From Smittia aterrima (lineage: Eukaryota; Arthropoda; Insecta; Diptera; Chironomidae), in NCBI GenBank assembly GCA_033063855.1, contig CP093830.1:19716854-19780853 (forward strand): a stretch of DNA of 64,000 nt. The letters are read 5' to 3'. The notes under the pieces are model-generated. The model was not told where the DNA came from. It was given only the letters and a program-made list of their open reading frames with translations, and made no database searches. Positions 36,477-48,961 of the stretch are shown here, piece after piece. The first letter of the stretch is position 1. Every line of letters starts with the position of its first letter. The translations under genes were made by a program, and so were the position numbers.

Positions 36477-36511
36477 ACGTCTAGCGAAGGTAAAACACTC
36501 GAAACAACTGA
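36477..36511 (-). promoter_or_regulatory. Initiator plus DPE promoter of CPAP1 gene 2
   Basis: Minus-strand TCAGTT (36506-36511) fits the insect initiator with A+1 at 36509. At exactly +28 to +33 lies AGACGT (36477-36482), a very good downstream promoter element (RGWYV). No TATA box is present 30 bp upstream. The 5' untranslated region would be about 340 nt, similar to that of gene 1. Confidence 0.6.
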
Positions 36512-38247
36512 GAGTCGCAATTGACTCATAGGAAAAATGTGCTGGAGTCGAGCGAGAGAAGAAAAAAGTCTTAGGTGGTGGAAGGGATAGACAAAAGACC
36601 GCAGATCGTGCTCGCTATTACTGCTTTACCTCTCTTTTCGGTCTCTGCGGCTTAGACTCGACTCATCCGTCCACGCTCAAAGCTCTCGTGGTAACAACCG
36701 GTCAATGAATTATGCAATGCCGTGCAAAATGCATTCGAGACTTGTTTCCACTCTGATTGATTGTTTTAAAGCAACATCATCTTTCTAAGTTGGCGGAGAT
36801 CGTCTGGAGAGTCTCTCTGTCTGATTTCTGTGACGTAAGATCGAAAGAAGAAAAATCAATTCCGTCTTTCACCAAATGTTGCTTTCATTAGCCAATTATA
36901 AAACATTCATTTAGAAATGAGAAATAAGCTCTCAAGGAATCCCCAAGAGTTTATTAAATTCTCATTACCTCGTCGACGGCCGTTTGCTTAGAAAACGAGT
37001 AAAACTCAATTGCTACGCCTTGATGTTATTCAATCATCGAGTGAAATGTTTACTTGAGAAAGCAAATTTGATTAAAGTCAATGTTTGAACTCTCAATTTA
37101 TTTAGCAACTTTGTTCTGGGAACTTCTCGTTAGTCGTCGACGCTTATTGACTTTGGCTTACAATTACAATGTTGCGCTCAATTTACCAATGAACTTCATG
37201 AAATGCTTTTTTGGAATTCGTGAAGCAGATTCGAAATATTTCAGTCCAAGAGTAACGAATTGTTGAGATTTCAATCTTGAGCGATTTTATTTGACATTCT
37301 AAAGATCTTCCATGGAGGTTCACATGGTCGACACGCTTAGGAGCGGAAGCATCTCTGACTGAGCTGACGCTTTAATGTTCAGTCGGGACCTTGTAGCGTG
37401 TGATTGAGAAATCATTTTAGTAATTGCACCAATTCCAAAATATGTTTGACTGACTTTTACAATTGAACGGAATCTTGATTTACTTTGATTCGATTCAATT
37501 GCCAGTCGCTCGCTTTTGATTTTATTTGATATCAGAATTCATTCATGAGAAGCTTTTCGCAGAAATTGAACTGAAAGTCAATTGATGTTCTGAAATGTCC
37601 TTCAAAATGTAATATCATGATAAAAGAATTCAAAGAAAATATTGTTTTCATTCGTGTTCAACGTGATAAACGTTTTATTTTTACTTTAAGCTTCAAGCTG
37701 TTCAGGGAAATGTCATAATGTAATCTTTACTGAGATTTGCCCATTAACGAGACGCACCTCTTCACGAAAACAATTTTCCTAAAGCGTCACTATGGCGTTT
37801 TAAGTATTTCTCTTCTCTGCTGCTATGACGATAAAATTTCTTTGGCTTCAGGAAAGATTTCGACCTCCTTACTCTTCACTTGACATGGATCAACAGGAGA
37901 ATAAATTTAAAGTGGCGATGAAAATCTGTCAGAAGAATGCGAGAAATGTAATTAGGGTCGTCGCGCTTTAACTTTTCAGGTCGCGTTGACGATAACCTTG
38001 GAATATTTACGAGGATATTAAACTCGGAGAAGATCAAGAGGAAGACAAGCTTCACCTTTTTTGAATATTCGAATAATAATAATTGAAATATTTCTGCGAA
38101 TTTTCCTTTCGAATCTTTCAGTCTACGACGCCGACAATTGCCATTAAGATTTTTCAAAAGAGCTTTAAGATTCAAAAGTGCGTCAATGCCGAAAGCGAAT
38201 CGATGATCTGTCTCGTGAATAATAAACTTCTCATCCATTTCCCTAAG
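36512..38247. other. Upstream region of CPAP1 gene 2 and 3' flank of RNF181
   Basis: No gene is supported. A minus-strand open frame of 156 codons at 37876-38346 overlaps the RNF181 3' end in another frame and looks like chance. Cis-regulatory DNA for gene 2 is expected here but is not visible as such. Confidence 0.45.
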
Positions 38248-38253
38248 TTTTAT
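38248..38253 (-). promoter_or_regulatory. Polyadenylation signal of the RNF181 gene
   Basis: AATAAA on the minus strand 11 nt after the stop codon, implying a very short 3' untranslated region if used. Confidence 0.5.
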
Positions 38254-38263
38254 TTTATGAAAT

Positions 38264-38719
38264 TCATCCGAACATTGAGTTGTGTAACATTTCAATATCT
38301 TCATCTCGTTGTTGCTGACGATGTTTACGTCGCTTCTTCTCTTCATACTCCTGATTGTCGGTTTTCATTTCCTGACGGCACATTGGACACGAGTTTGTTT
38401 TCTCGAGCCAGGGGAGAATGCAAGTGTCGTGAAACTCGTGATTGCAAGGCAACTTCAGGAATTTCTGGCCGTTAAGGTTTTCATTCGGCAACAAGCAGAT
38501 GGCGCATTTCTCATCATCGACAGTCACTAGACGTGACTGAAGATTTTTAACGATTTCTTTCGATGCGGGTGGTGGCAGTTGGTCTTGATCCGCTCCCATG
38601 TTCAGCAGCTCATCGTATCCGCTTTGCTGCAAGTATCTCACCATCAACATCAACTGATGAGAGCCGGTTTGCGTTTCGTCAATTGGCTGACAATTCAATT
38701 CATCGAAATAATCTGTCAT
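38264..38719 (-). CDS. RNF181: RING-H2 E3 ubiquitin ligase, RNF181 family
   Basis: A 151-residue protein transfers ubiquitin from an E2 enzyme to substrates, probably in the cytosol. Zinc ligands of the C3H2C3 RING are visible at C72, C75, C92, H94, H97, C100, C111 and C114, with the E2-contacting W104 in the segment CILPWLEKTNSCPMC. The N-terminus starts MTDYFDE, then LPPPASKEIVKNL at about 48-60, and the tail is basic and glutamine-rich. This whole layout and length match animal RNF181. I chose the ATG at 38719 because the family begins this way. A splice acceptor CAG lies 11 nt upstream (38731-38733), so a 5' untranslated exon must lie farther right and was not found. Confidence 0.93.
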   Translation of the reverse strand: MTDYFDELNCQPIDETQTGSHQLMLMVRYLQQSGYDELLNMGADQDQLPPPASKEIVKNLQSRLVTVDDEKCAICLLPNENLNGQKFLKLPCNHEFHDTCILPWLEKTNSCPMCRQEMKTDNQEYEEKKRRKHRQQQRDEDIEMLHNSMFG

Positions 38720-38733
38720 CGTCCGCTCGTCTG

Positions 38734-41700
38734 GAATTAACAAGAAATTTCAATTTTAGTCGAACGAGATTTCAGTTTTGATAGCAAAGTTATGGGAAGA
38801 ATTATGATTCAATTATTCCGCTATTTAAATTAAATTAAAATATTATTTTTCGAAAATCTGCGCTCGCAAAAATGTTTTCACTGAGAATTTCTCTATGGAC
38901 CCAAATTCAAAAAAAAATAACTCAAAACTTGATTTTAATTAAAATCATAAACGAGCATTCATTCCTCAAAAAAGTATGCTCCGATTAATGTTGCTTGTTC
39001 AAGCTTTCTCAGAATAAGTTAGAATCAGAGGAAAAGCTGAAGTTAAAAGTTTAAGAAGAAGATATCATTAAAATATAAAATCTCAAGTTAATTCATCGAA
39101 ATATTTAAACTTTTCTCAGCAATTGAACGCTGACAGTTTCATTAACGGAATGAATTCGTTCCATTTTAAGATGAAACTCTTGAATTCAAGGATTATTCTA
39201 ATAATCACGCAAGTTGTAATGAAGTCAACAATCCAATGTCAACATTTGCATAAAGTAACTGTCAAATATTTGATTTTGTCTGATGACAAGAAGTTGAGTC
39301 AATGACTTGCTAAATTTTGATAGTTTACAACTCAATTGTGATGAGTCAGATTGATTTGAGTAAGTTTTGATGAGTTGGAGAGATGGGAATAACTTTATTT
39401 AATATTGGCTACCTCAGAACTTTGTAACTTTAGATGTAACAAACAAATTTATTCAAATTCTAAATTGAAATTCACTTCAAACTTTTAAAAACATGAAAAT
39501 AATTTTTTCTCTTTCAATATTCAAACTTGTTGTGGGGACGTTCTTCAGTTTGGTCGCAAATATTTTTCCTTGATGAAAATTAATTTTTATTTGATTTAGT
39601 TTTTATTTTTAAAAAATTGAAATTTTTGTGTTTTTTTTCATGATTTTATGCTTTTCGTGACGACATGACTCAATTCTTTAATTTCCCTCATTTGAAAAAC
39701 CGTACAAAAGCTAAAGGGAAATCCGAGTAGAAATTGCACGAATGAAAAAATGTTCTCGTGGTTCGCACATTGCTTTTTGTTTGAATAATGCTTCAAGGTG
39801 AAAGTAACGATCTTTGCAAAGCCTCTCACCCCAAATTACCTTTCAAAGGATTCTCAGTTCAAAAGTTCGAAATATTTCAATCTGTTCCCGTCCTAGATTA
39901 TCAACTGTTACGTAATCGTTACAGCGCTTACTTCCCCACACTCCAACCGAGATTCATCCTTGTAAAACTGTGAGTGTGTGTGAGATTGTGTGAAGCTCGG
40001 ATGCACCAAGGCTTTTAAAATGCCATGTAATAGTAAAAATCGATAAAAGCCGGAGGACGGGAGGCTTTGTCAGGAGGAAGCCGAAGCATGACGTGATTAA
40101 AAGGAAACGAGAGCAAAAAAAAATCCCCAGCATTTGATGAGTGCTTTTATACAAGGAGCTCTCGAAATTACTTCTCCCACAGGAACAATCTGCAAAGTCG
40201 AGTTTTTAATTATTTTTATGCATCCGTTACTTAGCTAAAGCATTCTCTACTTCAGTTCCCTCGCAGCTCCTCAATTGTGCCAATTTTAATTAACAAGGCA
40301 CACAAGTAACGGTGAGCCGAGAGTTACACGAACTTTTTAGAAAAAGGTTGAATGGTGATAAACGAATAACAAAAGTCACAACATTTGAATGAAGGGCGAA
40401 CGCAGAAGAGAAAATGAAAAAAATCTCAATTCAAAGTGTTGTGCTGAAATTGAAATAAATATGATATTCAAATTAATTCATGCGATGAATTCCACAATTC
40501 CATATTCGTCTCTCATGCTGGAAAGTGTTTCATGGAGGGAGGCAGAGCGATTAAGAAGCTTTGTTGCTGCCATTGAGCTGTGTGAAAAAACAGACTTAAA
40601 GTGCACACTTTGAGGGGATTGCGGCTGTTGCGTTGCTGATATTTTCGTCCATCAATGGAATGGGAAATGTGTGAATCAGGAATATTTGCGATGAATTTCA
40701 ATTGCTTTGTTCCGTGAATTGAGACGGCGTTGAATCGTTTTATACGAAAGACGAGAATGAAACGAAAAAGCTTTAATGTCACATTGGAGGGTTATCGATG
40801 TCATCCTTTCACTTTAAGGCAATTCATTCATTGTCGTAACAGATTTTCTCCTTTATAAAGAACTGCTCGACAGTGAGCCGACAAGAAAATCATTCTCGTT
40901 GTCAATGGGATCGAGTTGTGTAATGTTTATAAAGGCAAAGATGAACGAGCTGCGTTAAATTGAAAATTCATTGCTGCATTTAATGACGTGAAACGTATAA
41001 TGATGGCAATAGGAAAAAGAAAGTCGCATGGAGCCTCCGCTTCATCGACGGAACAATCACGTGTAATGGATGATGATAAATAATTGAGCTTCTGCTTGTT
41101 TGCCTCAGATAACGAGAACGATGACAATTTTCATTTCATTTTATGCAAACGCAAAGTTAGTTTCGTTTCGCTTCATGACAAATGTCCAACAGTTCCTCGT
41201 CGTCGCATTCAGTAATTGTAATTAAGCTAGGCTCTCGCCTTCTCCTTTATTAACGACGAAGAAGCGCTTAATTTGTAATGAATTATCCATCTCTCTCAAT
41301 GAGCCAACCCTTGCCGCGGCTGTCTCGCTGCTGTTAAATAGGCAAAGTTGTGTTTTTATGTTGCAAATTAATGTTAATTTATTAAATAACTTAAACGTAA
41401 TTTTCATTTCCTCTCCTCAGAGTCAGAAGCATTTCCTTTTAACCGATGAAGGCAAGCAAGCAAGCAACTACACCCCCAACGAAGAGGAGCCGCCGTCGTA
41501 ATGAATATGCACAATAAATTTTTGATTAAAATAAATTCTCGTTGCAAACTTGAGATTATTCTTGAGCGATAATTAATGTAAGACGTCGACGGCTTTCGCT
41601 TAGCAACAAGTCTCTTTAAAAGCAAATAGCTCTTGATTTAATTCGACTAGATAAACGTTTTATTGTTCTCAATTCCCATTACAATAAATCAATTCATTTC

Positions 41701-44700
41701 CTAATTCACAATTGCCTCGTTTACACAATGCACCAAACATTTTCCTCTTAATTAGTTTTGTCAGCTGGAAAATGAGTCCGGAAAAAAGGTGAAAATCCAT
41801 TTACAGTTGGGGGACAAGACTTCTGATCTGTGTCTCTCTCGTTCCTCATCCTCATCCTCCCAGGAAAGTGCTTCCCATTATTGACAAATTGATAATCCAT
41901 AAAATATGCAATAAACTCTGACCTTTACACCGAACAGTGTGTGGTCATTAAAAGTTATTTATAGAGATTGGGTTTTAATTGTGTTGCCTTGAATCGTATC
42001 GTTCCGTGTTGTGTTTATTACACTGCAGGCCAGTGATATGTGACAACACTTAATTTTCTTTTTGAGGGTGCAGCTGTGGGTTGAGAGACAGAGAGAGCGG
42101 GCGCGACTACAGAATTTAATAGGTCAGCACACATAATAAGCCTCTCCACTCGCTCCACTCTTGACTCGCCTCATCTGATGTAATAAATTCAATTTTACAA
42201 GCATGAGTGCTGCTGTTTGGGGTTTGAGTTCGGGGAAAGGAAAAAGGTAGAAAATTCACGCATGTAATCGCAGCTTTTCACGGTCTTTTCACATTTACTT
42301 TTACTCCGACAAGAGTTTTCTTCGTTTTCTTCGACGAGACGAAACGAGCTCAGAGAAATGTGATGAGGGAGGTTGATAAACTGTGACGCCAGCGAGCCTT
42401 CTTTAAAAAGAAAGAAATCGCCTAGACACTCAAAGCACTTCCAGACAGTTCGGCTGGGTTTTTGGTTGTAAATGTAACGATCAACGTCTAACATTCACAA
42501 ACGTTCGTTCGTTGATGCAATGCGCATGTAAATTACATTCGTGTAAACTCTCCTCACTCCATCATCATGCAACTCTCGGGCTTCCTCCCCGACGTCTGCC
42601 GCACGAGGACTGCACAGTCACTTCGTGCAGTGGAAAAATAAGGAAAAACATCGACGCTCCGGCAGTTAACAGGAAGCCATCTGAATGTCAAGGTCGATTG
42701 AGTTTCGCTCCCTTCTGCTCTCAGACCAAAATGATTTTCTCACGAGAAACGGAAAGATTTCCCAAAACGAGAATTTTTCTTTTATTTTCGAACAACATGC
42801 GTTCATGGGAAATTCCAAGGAAACTTTTCCTCGTCGCTTCCTGCATGTTCGACCCGAAAAGCTGACAATTTAATGGTCAATGTAACGATAAAATTTAATT
42901 ACGCAATAAAATTGCATTTAATTGCAAAGTGTGTTGCATGCGAAACAGGTTTTTCTGACGGGATTGATTAAATGAAATTAATGGACTTTTATCGATTTCT
43001 GTGTGGACTTTGTCACTGCCGGTGTTGTATTCGTCTGAGTCGGAATGTACAAGAGGGAGAGAGAAAGAGAGACAATTACACAATCAAGGGAAGCAACGTC
43101 CGGGTCGAAAATTCCATCTCAAATATTTACATTTCACCTATTACAAGCCCACCGGCCATGTCAATCATTCAATTTTCATGTCGCGTGTGTTTTTGATGTT
43201 GTGGACAACTCGAGGGCAGTTACGTGCTTTGTCTTTGATTTTAAATAACCACATAACGAGTTTCTACTCGGCATTTCATTAACAACAAAAAAACCTTTTT
43301 TTTAAAGTAAAAATATCTGCAATTGATTCTCAAAGGATCTTCAATGAGAAAAAGATTGAGCGAGTTTGTTTGCGGTTGCCAAGCGGTGGGAGGAAAAAAA
43401 TTCTTTGGGGAATTATTCACGAGACTTAAAGCGAACAATGGAAATAGATTGATGTGAGATACGATGGGAAGTCGAGTGGAAAAGGGATGAGAATTTGGCG
43501 GAAAAGTATTTTGTTAATTTCGCCGCTGACCTCTGGTCTGAGGTTGAAAGCTATGCGAATAAATTTGAGTGTGGCAAGCAAACATTCAAGAAATTTTAAT
43601 TGCTTCATGAGTTTCCTCATTTGTTGGATTCTTGCGGATGCTTGAACTCAATTACTGCCGTGCTCTCTCCTCAATGACATTCTCAACATTATAAAGCTTA
43701 CGGTTACGACACTACACTTCCTAATTAGATGGCTTATTAAGCTCATCAACATTGTGAGTGCTTCTCATTCAGGAGAATCTCATCAATGATAGCACATGAC
43801 TTCAAAAACCTTCAAGAGATCAAAATGGAAGATCTAAAGGTGAGATAATAAAATTAGAGAAGAATTTTTTGATTTTCAAACTATTTATCTTTTCAATTTT
43901 TAATTAAATTCTAAATGGAAATTTCTCAACAAATAATTTCCATCAACGAAAGAATTATTCATAAAATTCCTCGAATTGAATCTAATTCGTGATAATGATG
44001 ATCGTGGGAACTTTTATGTTCTCAACTCAACAGCTTGATGGGAGGATGCAAAAGGGTTGGTAAACATGCACATAAATTCAATTTACATTTTTCATGTATA
44101 CTTTACATAAAAGAAATCCATCATGCGCCTGCCACATCAACTTCACTGCCACTGCATCAACACGAGAGTGAACGAACGAAGGAGAAGAATGAACAAAAAA
44201 ATAGAGCGAAAGCCCAACCACTTACACACAATCTGATTATTTTATTATCAAATTATTTCACTGCACTGCATCACAACCAACCGACTTCCATCAAATAAGA
44301 CATAAATTTTATGTTTTGCGTCGTAAAGCGTAGAAATGATTTTTTCCCCATTTACCATCCCGAAAAAAGAAAGCGCCACTCAACACGTGATATACAATCA
44401 CGTGCTTGGGGGTGGAGCATGCATCGGGCTCCAATAGAAGCAGCATTATAAAAACACTATTTTGGCATGAAAACTTGCAGGCGGAAGAAGAAGGAGCAAC
44501 TACTGAACAATTTCATGTTCTTTTTCTCTCCTCGTCGACGTCGTCGTCGTCGCACATTGAAAAGCTGCTCTGTTGAGGATGGAAACGAAATAAAAGTATG
44601 AAAATCTGAAAATCTACTTGCTACTTGTTGTAGCTTCGGACGAGAATTGTAATACAAGCGAGAGAAGGAATTGGCAGGAATATAAAAATATAATGTACGA

Positions 44701-47700
44701 AATTAAGCTTTCGGGAGTTGAAAATGTTGCTTCGTGTACATAAAAAAGCTCTCGTTCTCTCCCTCTCGTCGTGCAGTTGCGAACGAAAAACGATCCTCGA
44801 TAGTTGCAATTTTATGAGCATTTAGAAACTTCTTTGTTGTTGCTTGCGCTCACTCGCTTGCTCTTCCTACTCGCGCGCGTCTTCAACCTTTTTTTTCTTC
44901 CTTCCCTCGATGGGAGTAAGGAAGACATCATATCAAGAAATAAAAATCAAAAACAGCAAAATTGCATACACAAAACTTCTCTCCTCTAAAAGAATTTCTA
45001 TTTCTTTCCTTTGGAAAATAGCAAAGAAAAGAAGGAAACATGAAATTGGCAGATTTTTTATTCGAATACATGTTTGGCATAAATAAAAATTGCAAACAGT
45101 TACAAAGCAGCAAGAAACTTGAAACACTCTCAATCGAAAAAGAAAAAGTTCATTCAAATTTTATCATTGATGGCCTCATACGACACAGAAAGGGTGAGAG
45201 AGAGCAAATATGAATGGCGATAGTCGTCCATGGCATATTTTTATGGCACTCGACTATGTACAGAAGCTAATAAACAATTTGTATCACAAAATGCAAAGCG
45301 AGACGACTCATCTCGGGAGGATTGTTGTGACTGTAAAAGAATATCGTCAAATAGACGAGAAAATTGAGAAGCTTTTATGAGAGTGAGAGAGCACAAAAAA
45401 AAGTAATGTTAATAATTCGAGATCAGTTTTGTGCAATCACATGCAATAAACTAATAATAGATATCAGTAACACTTGCTTTGAATTATATGTCGAACATTG
45501 AGAGAAGAGAAAGGAAGTTCTAGTAGAGGCAAAATAGTTTTTATGAAACGAGTTTTGAACGAGACAATTTCATTGGGAAATGTTTTCGAAGATCGAGGTT
45601 GAGAATTCGTTTCAGAGGAAGATTAGGAAAATGTTAGAGAACAAAAGAGTTTTTTACATTTCGAAATTATAACTTCACATGAACGAGAATGTCGGCAAGT
45701 TTTCTCAACCTTTTGTGATATCAATAATCAGATCAAACGAATTCTTAGGTTTCTAATAAAGCTCTCGACTGAAACATTCAACTGAAAAAGTTATTAATCC
45801 TTTAAAATTTAAAGTGGAACATTTACACAGATTCATGAATATCGCTTTGCTTCATTCGAACGCCACACATAAGAATTTATCATTTTCCATTGTGGAAATC
45901 GTAGCCAGGAGGTAAAAGGGTCAAATATCAAGTTCAGAACTCAGAAATTCTGAGCAGCGGAAAATCAATTCTTTCGCCATAAATCTCCATTTTCGCTTTA
46001 AACTTTCATTCTTTAATTCATCCTGGTACATAGTTGAACAGAGTATTCCCGATTGGGAAAAGAAGTTCTCATACATAATGAATCGTTATAACACACGAGA
46101 CACATGAAGACTCTTTTTTTTCCCTCCACAAATAAACATAAATTAAAGATCATTTCTAGTGCTGCTCGGCTGAAATAAATTGCAATAAAAACACATTAAG
46201 CTTCTCTGATAGAGGAAAATCAATGAAATTCAAGAACGTTTTATGATAATTTAATGTGCCTTATTTATCAAAAGAGCGAGGAGACGAGCAAAGGAATCGA
46301 GTGAGTCATTTATTTCTCTTACAGCGATTTTTTTTCTGTTCCCTACGCCTTCTATGTCAGTTGAGTTTGCCAAAAAATATGTGAATATGCTCTCATTTCT
46401 CGTTTGAACAACTTTTTTTTTGGTCTGTCAAACTCGTCGATAATTAAAGCAAATGGTGAAGCTTCTTTATTGAATTATCAGAGTGACTTGGAAATGTAAT
46501 TCTTCTCAACTCGTCTTCATGGTTTATCAAATGCATTAAGATCTCTCTTGAAGGCTTCAAGCTTAATACGTTAGTTTGCAAAAGAAAACTATGCTGGCTT
46601 TCTCGGATCAATATTTGATTGAAAATTTCGCTTGAAATAAATTAAGATTATAAATCTTTAATGCCTTCTCTTCCTGTCTTAGAGACGCAGCAGCAGTAGC
46701 GGAAAGAGCAAACATAATCTGTTTTACATAATAAGACTGCATAGACTATTTTCGATACAGTATTTTATATCCCGAAAGGATTTATTTGCCATGTGATTTA
46801 TCGCATGAATCGAACGACACAAGAAAGAAAATTCTCCGATCGCAATCATAACCTGACAAAATGCTCTTCGCTTTAAATGTTATTCGAGTGCTTAATCATA
46901 AATCTCAATATGTTGTGGGACGATTGAGCTCCATGCCGATGCTTATCGAACTTACACGTTTGAATTATTCATAAATTTAAGTTAAACACTCGGGCGAAAA
47001 GTGTTGAAGGAGAAAGCCAATGTATGAATGTTTAATATCTAATTGAGTGCCTTCCAAAAGTATTTTCCGCTCCTGTAAATGGCAATTCGATAGACACCAG
47101 TCGCTTGCTGTTGCATTGTCGATTCCGATAAAAAATCCCTCTCCCATGAAATTTATCATGTTCAATTTCCCTCTTGCGGCTATTTAAAAAGAAATCAGTT
47201 TGAAAGTTGTGGAGCGATTTTATTGCGGTCTTGTGGGATTTAGAAAAATAACCTTTCAGCTTTAAAGTTTCTCTCTTACTTCATTAAATTTGCAACGACA
47301 AGTTTTCTGTCTAAATCGGAAGCTAAGGAAGTCGTTGTGTGGAACGCTCTGACTCGGATTCGATGATTGAATTAAATTTATTATGAATTATTAATTTGAA
47401 TAATTTATTGAAAATATTCTTTTTTTAGTTGTGTTAATAAACATGCAGACTCCGAGTGAGTTCAAAGTTGCTCTACTGTTTATGTTGGCTGCTTTTAGTT
47501 TCTGATTTTGCAAGTGACAACAAAAAAAAACTTTTTTTTTGCAACAAATATTTCCTGAATGAATAACTAGTTCTGTATTGAATTATTAATGACATGTCGA
47601 TAATGCTTTTTTACTCTCATTGAACCAGAAAATATTTGATTTATTAGAGATTTATTATTCAGACAAATACGGTTCAAGATACAAATTTAGTTTAGCTATT

Positions 47701-47868
47701 GCCAAAGTCAGTTTAATTGGACAATTTATTATCGCAAAAACATTGATGACGTTGAAATTAAATTTGCTTCCTTTATTGAAAACCTCAGCATGAACGCAAA
47801 GCGATAATGTAAAACGGACACTAATTTGCTCTGACGTTGTTGTGAGAGGGAGAAGGTTGAAATTTATA
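38734..47868. other. Long stretch without recognised gene
   Basis: It presumably begins with the RNF181 5' intron and promoter. The remainder is AT-rich with small simple repeats such as a GTC run at 44533-44551 and GAAGC-like runs at 41449-41466. Open frames are short and without domain content on both strands. I see no RNA gene or mobile element. Confidence 0.45.
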
Positions 47869-48078
47869 TTATGATTTACGGTCGGCGATCTGTAAAAGTG
47901 AATGAAAATTCTCGCTTTTTGATGAATGCTCTGTTCGCCGATGTAATAAATCCTTTTCCTGGAGATTTATGGCTAAGGGCTCACGTTGTAAAGCACGTTC
48001 AACAAGAATTAGCGTTGCTAATGTAACGAGAATTAAAGTCGTCAAAAATGTTGTTCTTCTGGTCGATGTCAGATGCAT
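47869..48078 (-). CDS. Candidate small secreted or membrane peptide (69 aa)
   Basis: ATG at 48078 in good context (ACGAAATGC) starts MHLTSTRRTTFLTTLILVTL, a basic N-terminus followed by a hydrophobic segment at about residues 10-26, then a charged tail with single and paired basic residues. This is the layout of a short secreted peptide precursor or a single-pass small protein. No known peptide motif is recognised. An acceptor-like TTCACTTTTACAG falls inside the frame near its end, so a spliced alternative is possible. Confidence 0.25.
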   Translation of the reverse strand: MHLTSTRRTTFLTTLILVTLATLILVERALQREPLAINLQEKDLLHRRTEHSSKSENFHSLLQIADRKS

Positions 48079-48746
48079 TTCGTTTTTGTTTTCACGCCTA
48101 AGCCATCGCGCGATGATTTGCCGTAAACCTTTTCAAACACTTTCCATAAAATTTTCACCATGAATCATGTAAACTTTGTCCATTGTTGCGAAGAGGTAAA
48201 TTTTCATGCCATAAAGCACAACAGCCGAGTTTGCTCGGTGAAAACTCGAGAAAAGCCTCATAAATTTTTCAAATGTAAATAACGCGAATTTTTTTTTCAT
48301 TCCTGTTCACTTCTCAAGCGACAAATAAACTCTCTCAACATGCTATTTTTACAGGAAAGTTTTGATTTCATGCTGGCGTTCCGTTCCGTCGACGTCCTTG
48401 TTGGACTTTGTTGGTTTTATTCGCTTCCCTTGCACACTTGCCTGGTGTCGAGTGGAGTAGAGGGAAAGTGTTGCGAAATCTGTAAATAAAGAGGGATCAT
48501 CTGTATCAGTTTCGAGTAGAGAAACTTTCAGTCAGTGAATACTTTTAGGAAAAAGTTTCCTGCTATCGATGGAAGCGACAGAAGCACTTGTTTCTATTCA
48601 TTAGGGGGCGGGTGAGAGAAGGGATAGCAAGGAGAGAAAGAGTATGAATCATATTTTGTTTGTGTAACACTTTTTTTCTGAAAGTAAATTGAAAATGTGT
48701 TGTGAATGTTTAATGAGTTCGACTTTTTGCACTTTGGCTAAGTTAT

Positions 48747-48961
48747 TTATTGATTGGGAGATTGGCTCCTGGACGAATTGAGTCCTCTGTAATCATCATG
48801 CAAAATATTTTCTGTTTGAGGAAAGTTTTGAGTTGAAATATTTTGAGAATTCTCAACGTTCGTCGAGTGCAAACTTGACTCACCCTTGTCGAAACACTGT
48901 CGAATCAATAAACGCGCGAATTGCCTGTTCATTCTCGATTTGAAAATCTTGTTGATTTTCC
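48747..48961 (-). CDS. Candidate terminal exon, S/N/Q-rich tail
   Basis: Acceptor GTGTTTTTTGAG is followed by a frame starting with two bases of a codon and running 70 residues to TAA at 48747. It begins with a basic amphipathic stretch (KSRMNRQFARLLIRQCF) and continues with a Ser/Asn/Gln-rich tail. The first part is reminiscent of the short helix after the seventh membrane segment of GPCRs, but no upstream receptor exons were found. AATAAA overlaps the stop. A donor-like GGGTGAGT lies inside the frame near 48890, so the piece could also be an internal exon. Confidence 0.25.

Noticed and set aside
37876..38346. 156-codon minus-strand frame beside the RING gene
   Set aside because: It overlaps the RNF181 coding end in a different frame and covers its probable 3' flank. 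The polyadenylation signal at 38248 falls inside it, and composition is chance-like.
38083..38475. 130-codon plus-strand frame
   Set aside because: It is antisense to the RING-finger coding sequence, so it is a shadow of a real gene.
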